5,485 bases of DNA from an uncultured Micrococcales bacterium (GTDB lineage Bacteria; Actinomycetota; Actinomycetes; Actinomycetales; Microbacteriaceae): the NCBI GenBank assembly GCA_903866485.1, contig CAIPNT010000125.1:1-5485 (forward strand), in the 5' to 3' direction. The translations under genes and the position numbers were made by a program. Below, in pieces: positions 1 to 5,485 of this stretch. The notes beneath the pieces are model-generated. The model was not told the origin of the DNA. It ran no database searches and worked only from the letters and a program-made list of their open reading frames with translations. Position 1 is the first letter of the stretch. Every line of letters begins with the position of its first letter.

Positions 1-1
1 G

Positions 2-460
2 GCAACACCAGTTGATTTTGTAAACGTATCTACCGCGGGTCTCGATACCTCGCCGGTTGCCGATGCGCTCGCTGGGCTGCGCGCCAACGAAGCGCGCTAC
101 TTCAAGAACAAATACGACCTCGTGTTTACCACCGAACCGGCCGACAAGGCAAAAGACTTGGTCGACTATGTAGCCAAGGTTCTGCTAGAGCGAGACATCA
201 TCATCGGGTCGAAGCCGCTTGAGGCAACCGAAATGATGATCGGCACCGTTTGCTGGACCTATGTGTTTTATGAAAGCGGCCTGGCCATCAACGTTTTGTA
301 TGACCTAGAGCCTGGCGGCAAGCGCGCAGTGGGCTTCAAGCTCTCAATGGGCATGGATGTTCCAGAAGAGCTGGCCACTAAGTTCAAGTTTGCTCGTCAA
401 AAGTCGAAGCTGGCCGGCGAGATTCGCGGAACCTTCTTCGTGGTCAAAGGCGAATACTAA
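2..460 (+). CDS. Conserved-looking protein of unknown function, 5' end at or beyond window edge
   Basis: The reading frame is open from base 2 to the TAA at 458-460, giving 152 visible residues. I do not recognise the family. The visible N-terminus reads ATPVDFVNVSTAGLDTSPVA. A GTG at 122-124 is in frame, but the 40 codons upstream of it are open and protein-like, so it is unlikely to be the start. No ATG, GTG or TTG occurs in frame before it. Base 1 is a G directly before the frame, so it could be the last base of an initiation codon, which would make a protein of about 153 residues; this cannot be checked here. The chain has no signal peptide or clear membrane helix in the visible part. It looks like a soluble mixed alpha/beta protein: an amphipathic, charged first half (KAKDLVDYVAKVLLERD), a hydrophobic strand-rich centre (GTVCWTYVFYESGLAINVLY) and a basic stretch (KFKFARQKSKLAGEIRG) near the end. 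It converges on the minus-strand block and shares no operon with it. Coding status is likely; function is unknown. Confidence 0.72.
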   Translation, partial: ATPVDFVNVSTAGLDTSPVADALAGLRANEARYFKNKYDLVFTTEPADKAKDLVDYVAKVLLERDIIIGSKPLEATEMMIGTVCWTYVFYESGLAINVLYDLEPGGKRAVGFKLSMGMDVPEELATKFKFARQKSKLAGEIRGTFFVVKGEY

Positions 461-492
461 GACGCAACGCTGGCTGGCGAGCCGGATGACTT
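461..492. terminator. Weak hairpin between convergent genes
   Basis: The 32-base gap between the two convergent stop codons contains an imperfect inverted repeat. Bases 470-475 (CTGGCT) can pair with 480-485 (AGCCGG) around a GGCG tetraloop, giving six pairs including one G-T wobble. Neither side is followed by a run of T on the matching strand, so this is not a classical intrinsic terminator. Its position suggests a short bidirectional stop signal, but chance pairing in a GC-rich gap is equally possible. Confidence 0.25.
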
Positions 493-933
493 CTAGGCGC
501 GAAGAGCCAGCATAAACTGGCCGCCGCCTGCAGTTATTTGAGTTTCGAAATTCATGTCTGGCGCAAAACGTGAGAGTCGATCGAGCAACCACTCCGCTGC
601 TTGATCTGCGTCTGCCTGAGTTGGGCACCGTCCGACGATCTCTCGACCGCCTTTACGGCTCAGCCGTTCAACCGCCTCAAAAATTGGCGCCGGTTCGGCG
701 ATGAACAAGTCAGTCGACCATGGCACAACGGGCGAAATCTTGCCCTTCATGGTGTTGCAGGCTCTGTGGGCCAGACGCTCAGCGACCGGCGAGCCCTTTT
801 TTGCCTTGGCTGCGGCATAGTTGTCGATGCTAGGGCCTAGGTCTGAGTTGGTTGAGGCATCCGGGTCGACAGCCGCGTCACACAACCAGCAGCGCCAACC
901 GTCTTTTGTGCCAACTTCGTTCAAATCACTCAT
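493..933 (-). CDS. Small protein with degenerate HNH-like zinc motif, function unknown
   Basis: The protein has 146 residues. Its first half resembles an HNH-type treble-clef zinc fold: C15-W-L-C18, then an acidic/hydrophobic strand GPSID (33-37), then LAHRACNTMKGK (54-65), which supplies H56, C59 and N60. C15, C18, H56 and C59 could form a CCHC zinc site. In active HNH nucleases the strand ends in Asp-His, and that His is catalytic; here the position is N38, so nuclease activity is doubtful. From memory, related actinobacterial proteins also lack this His, so the change may be a family trait rather than decay. The second half (about 70-146) includes a helix with RKGGREIVGRCPT and ends in a glycine-rich strand (TAGGGQFMLALRA). 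The ATG at 931-933 is forced: an in-frame TAG lies at 949-951, and no start codon falls between. No Shine-Dalgarno sequence is visible. The gene follows the MFS gene by 49 bases on the same strand. Coding is well supported; a role as nucleic-acid-binding protein is only an inference. Confidence 0.82.
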   Translation of the reverse strand: MSDLNEVGTKDGWRCWLCDAAVDPDASTNSDLGPSIDNYAAAKAKKGSPVAERLAHRACNTMKGKISPVVPWSTDLFIAEPAPIFEAVERLSRKGGREIVGRCPTQADADQAAEWLLDRLSRFAPDMNFETQITAGGGQFMLALRA

Positions 934-940
934 AAGAAGC

Positions 941-946
941 AGATTA
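941..946 (-). promoter_or_regulatory. Candidate -10 box for a leaderless transcript of the HNH-like gene
   Basis: On the minus strand TAATCT lies seven bases before the ATG at 931-933, the spacing expected if transcription starts at or next to the A of the start codon. The 20 bases upstream of the ATG hold no purine-rich ribosome binding site, which agrees with leaderless initiation, a common mode in actinobacteria. No convincing -35 hexamer is seen 17-18 bases further upstream, so the call is tentative. Confidence 0.3.
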
Positions 947-982
947 CGCTATCCAGCATCACACCGACCGCGAGCTTTCGAA

Positions 983-2176
983 CTAGTGAACTACCGCTTT
1001 TTCGTTTCGAGTTCCGATTAGACCAACGACGGCGGCGGCAGCCAGCAAGATAGCCATAAATAAAGTTACGCCGACAATGTCGAGGCCGAAAATCATGCTG
1101 GTCAAAGGGGCAGCGATTGCCCCTCCCAGTGAGTTAGTGAAGCCCATCAAGCCAGCCGCGGTGCCCGCACGGTCGCCATGGTCGCGCATCGCGAGGCCCA
1201 TGATGTTGGCCATGCAGAAGCCCATTGCCGAGATTGAAAGCGCAAAGCCAACGATAGCGAGCGGCAAACTGTGCAGATGAATGAGATTCAGAACGGTCAT
1301 AAATGCCGCTGCAAAGATTGCCTGGCTAAGGCCATAGCGCAACAAATTCACACTCGCGAAACGCCTAAGAAGTGACCGGTTGATGGTGTTGGCCGAGAAC
1401 ATCACGATAGTCACAGTTGCAAAGGCAAAGGTGTATTCGGTTGCGGTCAGGTGAAAACCAGTCTCGAGAGCAAAGGGAGCACCCGCGATGAAGACACAAA
1501 TCTGGCCGAAGAGCAGACCGCCGGTGGCAGCCAAGGCCACAAACCGCGAGTCACGAACGATGTCACCCCAAGCCGCAAATGTTGACTTAAAACTAAGTTG
1601 GCTGCGCTTATCTACATCCAGAGTTTCGGGCATCAACCAAGCTGCCATGCCAAGCACCGCGGCACCCATGACGGTCAAGAAAATGAACACCACGTGCCAG
1701 TCGCCAAGCAACAAAAGCTGCCCGCCAACCAGTGGCGCAATCACCGGAGCCAAGCTAGAAATGGCGGCCTGAGTCGAATAAAGCCTCGATGCATTGTCAC
1801 CGGTCGCAATGTCACGAATAAAGGCGTTGTTAATCACAAAGCCACCGGCCGCGGCAAAGCCAAGCAGATAGCGGGCAACAATCATCCAGGTGACATTGGT
1901 CGCGGTAAGGCAGCCCACCGAGGCAACAATGAACACCGAAAGCGCGATCAAGAGCGGTTTGCGTCGACCAAGGGCATCAACCAGCGGACCTACAAAAAGC
2001 TGACCGGATGCCATTCCAAGCAAACTAGCCGTGATGGTCAGCTGCACCATGGTGTCGCTGGTGTGCATGAACAACATCAAGGCGGGAAGAGCTGGCAGAT
2101 AGGTATCAAACTGAAATGGGCCAAGCGATGCGATTAGTGAGAGCGTGGCAGTTTGACGTTTTTTGATGCTGGACAT
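983..2176 (-). CDS. MFS multidrug-type exporter, Bcr/CflA family
   Basis: This 397-residue inner-membrane transporter is predicted to export small hydrophobic compounds or drugs in exchange for protons; the substrate cannot be read from sequence. About twelve hydrophobic helices are visible in two sets of six (roughly 8-182 and 211-388), separated by a polar loop around 187-208. The family signature FDTYLPALP (23-31) in helix 1 matches the Bcr/CflA group. MFS motif A, G63-x-x-x-D67-x-x-G-R-R-K, follows helix 2. RD at 121-122 follows helix 4. APVIAPLVGG (143-152) is the antiporter-type motif C variant of this family, and PETL (183-186) closes helix 6. The length equals the family norm (about 390-410), so the gene is complete. 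The ATG at 2174-2176 overlaps the hrpA stop by one base, and the N-terminus runs directly into helix 1 as expected. A weak purine stretch AAGAAAG (2187-2193) inside the end of hrpA could serve as ribosome binding site. The related sugar exporters (SotB/AraJ type) are less likely because of the helix 1 signature. Confidence 0.93.
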   Translation of the reverse strand: MSSIKKRQTATLSLIASLGPFQFDTYLPALPALMLFMHTSDTMVQLTITASLLGMASGQLFVGPLVDALGRRKPLLIALSVFIVASVGCLTATNVTWMIVARYLLGFAAAGGFVINNAFIRDIATGDNASRLYSTQAAISSLAPVIAPLVGGQLLLLGDWHVVFIFLTVMGAAVLGMAAWLMPETLDVDKRSQLSFKSTFAAWGDIVRDSRFVALAATGGLLFGQICVFIAGAPFALETGFHLTATEYTFAFATVTIVMFSANTINRSLLRRFASVNLLRYGLSQAIFAAAFMTVLNLIHLHSLPLAIVGFALSISAMGFCMANIMGLAMRDHGDRAGTAAGLMGFTNSLGGAIAAPLTSMIFGLDIVGVTLFMAILLAAAAVVGLIGTRNEKAVVH

Positions 2177-2178
2177 TA
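2174..2178 (-). other. TAATG stop-start overlap joining hrpA and the MFS gene
   Basis: On the minus strand the sequence reads TAATG: TAA ends hrpA and ATG begins the exporter, sharing one A. Such junctions normally allow a terminating ribosome to reinitiate, so both genes are expected on one mRNA with linked translation. The ribosome binding site in front of the second gene is weak, which fits dependence on coupling. Confidence 0.85.
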
Positions 2179-5100
2179 GGCAAGTGCTTTCTTAATGCGC
2201 TGAACCGATGCGGTTTCAGCTGTGCCCAAAGTTTGGGCGAACAGGCTAACTCTAAGCTCTTCGATGAGCCATCTTGCAGTTATCAGCTTGGGCGAGGCAT
2301 TGTCTTCAAGCGGAAACTTTCCACCGGCAAAGACATAAAGCCCAACTGCCTGATCAAGCTCGATCGAAGCAGCCCGATCGCGCGCCGGATTCTCGGTTAG
2401 CTTGTCAATGCGCAGCTTGATGGCCTGCAAATAAACCGGGATGCGAGGCAGGCGCTCGAGCCCGACTCGACTCACCAAATTTGGTTCAAGCAGTTCGGCA
2501 ATGTGTTGCTTTTCGGAAGCCAAAACTGACAAAAAGTCGAATCCGTTGACCGAAGAAATGGCTTTGGTTGCCTCGCGTGCCGCGTTTGCAATCTTGGTGA
2601 CTAGCGCCGAAACCTCGAAGCAGCGCTCGACACTTGCAGCCGAGACTGCATCTCGCACCAGTTCGAATTCTCGGCGATTGAAAACTAAACCATCCGCTTC
2701 GATTTTTTGAAGTTCTTGGGCCGCCGTTGCCTTGATAACGTCATCTGCGAAGCTTGCAAAGTTTTGATATGGCAGCGAAGCAATGGCTAGTTTCTCGTTT
2801 TGCGCTAGGTGAGCTTCCACATATTTAGCTGGGCTGGCCACTGCAGCCTGCACGAGAGCAATGACGCCCTGCTGGTGATGGCGAGCTTGCTCTGACTCGG
2901 TTGAAAACAGCCGGATGTCTGCCTGACCCTTGCCCCGGCTGACCAACGCCGGAAAAGCTCGCACGAGGTTGCCGCCGTGCGTTGACTCGATGCTTTGTTC
3001 AAGCCGCTCGAAATCCCATGAGGTTAGCCCATCCCGCTCAATCGGAGAGTTGACCTTCTCAACCGCTTTGGCAACAGCCCCTCGTCCCGACTCGGCGAGC
3101 TTGGCCTTGAGCGTTGCAAGGTCAACGCTGAGGCCAAGTGGTCGACCTGCAGCGTCTAAAGGGCGGTAGGTCATACGAAGAGAATTTGGCAAGCGGGTCA
3201 CGTCAAAATCTTCAGCACTGATTTTTGTGCCACTAAGTTGCTGCAGCGTCTTGGCTAAAACCACCAGCAGGTTGCCGTTGGGCTGCTCTGGCAGCTGCGC
3301 CAGGGCCTTTGCCGCCCAGTCGGCGGCCGGCACCACATTTTTGCGCTGTGACTTTGGCAGGCTGCGGATCAACTCGGTGATTAGCTCGAGCCTCATGCCC
3401 GGCACCAACCATTCAAAAGGGTCTGAATCTAGGGTTGCCAGCAGCGGAAGTGGAACATCAACCGAAACACCATCGTCGATGGCTGATGGGTCAAATCGAT
3501 AACGCAACTTTAGATTTTGCCCATTGCTCAGCCACTCGGTTGGATGCTCATGTTCATCAGGGGCCAAAGCCTGTTCACCAAGCAGGTCTTCGCGAGTCAT
3601 AGTCAGCAAGTTTGGGGTGTCGTTCTTGGCCTTACGCCACCAGCCCTCGAACGTGCGAGTTGAAAATACTTCGGCCGGAATTCGATTGACATAGAAGCGG
3701 TAGGCGTCGTCTTCATCTGGTGAATGCTGTGGCTTTCGGGCGCGGTCTGCCTCGGCCTGCAACTGCTTCATGAGCGCGCGATTAGCCCGGTCAAATTGTT
3801 GTTTCGAATCCCACTCTCCTTGAACCAGTGCGTGACGCACAAACAGTTCGCGGCAGAGTTCGGCATCGATGCGCGAATATTGCATTCGGCGGGAGACCAC
3901 AATGGGCACACCAAAGAGCATCACGCGCTCGTAGGCAACTACCGAACCCTGAGTCTTCTCCCAGTGCGGCTCGCTAAAGCTGCGCTTGCACAGGTCTCCG
4001 GCGAGCGCTTCTGCCCAAGCGGGGTCGATTGCTGCGTTCATCCTGGCGAAAAGGCGACTAGTTTCAACCAGTTCGGCGGTCATGATTGCGGCGGTCGGCT
4101 TCTTAGCCATTGTCGAGCCGGGGAAGATGACGAATTTCTTGCCGTTTGAACCGAGGTATTCACCCGGGCCTTTGTTTGCGCCAGGCTTGCCGCTCTTGGC
4201 GAGGTCGGCACCCTTTTTCTCACTTAGCTGGCGGAGACCAATTTGGCTGAGCATTCCGGCTAGAAGGCACTTGTGGATGCCATCCGGGTCAATCTTTGGG
4301 TTTCCCGGCACAATGCCCAGTGGCTTGGCCACCGAACGCAACTGGCGAATCAAGTCTTGCCATTCGCGCACCCGAAGATAGTTGAGATACTCGCTCTTAC
4401 AAAGTCTTCTAAAAGCCGAGGATGACAGCTTCTGCTGTTGCTCTTCGATGTAGTTCCAGAGGTTTAGCAAACTCAAGAAGTCGCTCGTAGGGTCGGCAAA
4501 GCGCATGTGCATTTGGTCAGCTTGCGGACGTTTGGCCAGAGGTCGCTCTCGAGGATCTTGGATGGTCAGCCCTGCCACGATGATGAGCACCTCGCGCACG
4601 AGATCTTGAGTCTTGGCTTCGAGGAGCATGCGGGCAAATCGGGGTTCAATCGGCAGGCGGGCAATGTTCTTACCCATTGGCGTTAGCCGAACTGTCTTGC
4701 CCTTGGCGTCCTCTACCGCGCCAAGCTCGGCGAGAAGACCAAGGCCATCCTTGACGCCTCGCTGGTCGGGCGGCTGAATGAACGGAAACTGGGTGATGTC
4801 ACCTAAACCGAGGTTTGCCGCCTGCAAGATAACCGAGGCCAGGTTGGTGCGGAGAATCTCGGGGTCGGTGAATTCCGGGCGCGATTCAAAATCATCCTCG
4901 GCATAGAGGCGAATAACTACACCCGGGCTAGTTCGACCGGTTCGACCAGCACGCTGGTTGGCGCTCGCCTGCGAAATGGCCTCAATCGGCAGGCGCTGCA
5001 CCTTGGCCTTTGGGCTGTATCGAGAAATGCGGGCGGTTCCGGCATCAATCACGTACTTGATGTTCGGAATCGTGAGGCTAGTCTCGGCCACGTTGGTAGC

Positions 5101-5485
5101 CAGGATGATGCGACGTCGAACGCCGACCATCTTGCTCGGCTGAAATACCAAGTGTTGCTCCGAGGCACTTAGGCGACCATAGAGAGGCAAGACCTCGGTG
5201 CCCTTGGCCAACGCGCCACTGGTGATGCTGCCGGCAATGGCATCCTGGGCATCGCGAATTTCAGACTCGCCAGACAAGAAGACCAAGGTGTCGCCCTCGG
5301 CTTCACCCTCGAGCTCCTTAAGAGCCTTGATGATTCCGTCAATGTAGTCGGAGGCCGTGGTTTCTTCATCCGGGTCTATGTCATCGTGGGCTTCACGCGC
5401 GGTTGGGCGGTAGCGAACCTCAATTGGGAAGGTACGGCCGGAAACTTCGATGATTGGAGCATCGTTGAAGTGCTTGCTAAAAGAC
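2176..5485 (-). CDS. hrpA: ATP-dependent RNA helicase HrpA (DEAH box), 5' part outside window
   Basis: The frame is open from the right edge to the TAA at 2176-2178, giving 1102 visible residues of a protein that is usually about 1300 long. The Walker A and DEAH motifs of RecA domain 1 should lie in the missing ~200 residues. Counting from the edge, visible residues 1-30 (SFSKHFNDAPIIEVSGRTFP at the start) match the segment after motif III. Motif IV is LVFLSGESEI (67-76), motif V is TNVAETSLTI (130-139; bases 5068-5097), and motif VI is QRAGRTGR (177-184; bases 4933-4956). A helicase-associated HA2 region (about 220-340), an OB-fold region (about 400-480, with LGSNGKKFVIFPGS) and the long DUF3418 region (to the end) follow. 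Blocks such as LNYLRVREWQDL, AELVETSRL and FSEPHWEKTQGSVVA are close to E. coli HrpA, and the C-terminus (RVSLFAQTLGT) also matches. A TTG at 5284-5286 is internal, not a start. In E. coli this helicase is linked to mRNA processing and, more recently, to resolving collided ribosomes; a cytoplasmic role of that kind is inferred here. It heads the operon with the MFS gene. Confidence 0.97.
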   Translation of the reverse strand, partial: SFSKHFNDAPIIEVSGRTFPIEVRYRPTAREAHDDIDPDEETTASDYIDGIIKALKELEGEAEGDTLVFLSGESEIRDAQDAIAGSITSGALAKGTEVLPLYGRLSASEQHLVFQPSKMVGVRRRIILATNVAETSLTIPNIKYVIDAGTARISRYSPKAKVQRLPIEAISQASANQRAGRTGRTSPGVVIRLYAEDDFESRPEFTDPEILRTNLASVILQAANLGLGDITQFPFIQPPDQRGVKDGLGLLAELGAVEDAKGKTVRLTPMGKNIARLPIEPRFARMLLEAKTQDLVREVLIIVAGLTIQDPRERPLAKRPQADQMHMRFADPTSDFLSLLNLWNYIEEQQQKLSSSAFRRLCKSEYLNYLRVREWQDLIRQLRSVAKPLGIVPGNPKIDPDGIHKCLLAGMLSQIGLRQLSEKKGADLAKSGKPGANKGPGEYLGSNGKKFVIFPGSTMAKKPTAAIMTAELVETSRLFARMNAAIDPAWAEALAGDLCKRSFSEPHWEKTQGSVVAYERVMLFGVPIVVSRRMQYSRIDAELCRELFVRHALVQGEWDSKQQFDRANRALMKQLQAEADRARKPQHSPDEDDAYRFYVNRIPAEVFSTRTFEGWWRKAKNDTPNLLTMTREDLLGEQALAPDEHEHPTEWLSNGQNLKLRYRFDPSAIDDGVSVDVPLPLLATLDSDPFEWLVPGMRLELITELIRSLPKSQRKNVVPAADWAAKALAQLPEQPNGNLLVVLAKTLQQLSGTKISAEDFDVTRLPNSLRMTYRPLDAAGRPLGLSVDLATLKAKLAESGRGAVAKAVEKVNSPIERDGLTSWDFERLEQSIESTHGGNLVRAFPALVSRGKGQADIRLFSTESEQARHHQQGVIALVQAAVASPAKYVEAHLAQNEKLAIASLPYQNFASFADDVIKATAAQELQKIEADGLVFNRREFELVRDAVSAASVERCFEVSALVTKIANAAREATKAISSVNGFDFLSVLASEKQHIAELLEPNLVSRVGLERLPRIPVYLQAIKLRIDKLTENPARDRAASIELDQAVGLYVFAGGKFPLEDNASPKLITARWLIEELRVSLFAQTLGTAETASVQRIKKALA

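Noticed and set aside
344..628. Minus-strand open frame crossing the convergent junction
   Set aside because: It overlaps the ends of both better-supported genes and the gap between them, and its Arg/Ser-rich product looks like a frame shadow.
982..987. ACTAGT palindrome at the MFS stop codon as a possible operator
   Set aside because: A six-base palindrome is expected by chance at this scale, and no longer symmetry surrounds it.
601..1021. Plus-strand open frames opposite the HNH-like gene and the 49-base gap
   Set aside because: They are antisense to a better-supported gene with a conserved CxxC/CN motif. Their products are low-complexity and Ser/Arg-rich.
1598..2137. Plus-strand open frame of 179 codons opposite the MFS gene
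   Set aside because: It lies entirely antisense to a clear full-length transporter, and its product is rich in Gln, His, Arg and Lys with no recognisable domain, as expected of a shadow frame.
3724..4381. Two overlapping plus-strand open frames opposite hrpA
   Set aside because: They are antisense to strongly conserved HrpA segments (OB-fold region), overlap each other in different frames and show no family resemblance.
5284..5286. TTG as start codon of hrpA
   Set aside because: The frame stays open for 66 more codons to the window edge, and those residues (for example DAPIIEVSGRTFPIEVRYRP) match the HrpA helicase core.
5169..5369. Minus-strand 66-codon frame inside hrpA
   Set aside because: It is on the same strand as hrpA but in a different frame; the hrpA frame is intact through this region and matches motif IV and its flanks.

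Overview
The window carries four protein-coding genes and looks like ordinary chromosomal sequence. I see no mobile element, CRISPR array, rRNA or tRNA. Its GC content is mid-range by eye, probably in the 50s percent. The protein families suggest an actinobacterium: an HrpA helicase with the long C-terminal DUF3418 region, a small CxxC protein of a type I associate with Microbacteriaceae-like genomes, and a possibly leaderless start. The moderate GC would fit a small-genome aquatic Microbacteriaceae lineage, but this placement is an inference and no phylogenetic marker gene is present.

Layout: at the left edge, a plus-strand gene of unknown function runs from the edge to 460; its start lies at or just before base 1. 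It converges on a minus-strand block with a gap of only 32 bases, which holds a weak hairpin. Read in the direction of transcription (right to left), the block is hrpA (5' end beyond the right edge, stop at 2176-2178), then a Bcr/CflA-type 12-helix MFS exporter (2176 to 983), then a 146-residue protein with a degenerate HNH-like zinc motif (933 to 493).

How the genes fit together: the hrpA stop and the MFS start share one base (TAATG), so these two are very probably co-transcribed and translationally coupled. The third gene follows after 49 bases. It could belong to the same transcript, but it has no Shine-Dalgarno sequence, and a -10-like hexamer is placed so that transcription would begin at or next to its ATG. 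It may therefore also be made from its own leaderless message.

Nothing here amounts to a clear new system. The points most worth a second look are the coupling of an RNA helicase to a drug-type exporter, the HNH-like protein that lacks the catalytic histidine, and the unrecognised gene at the left edge.
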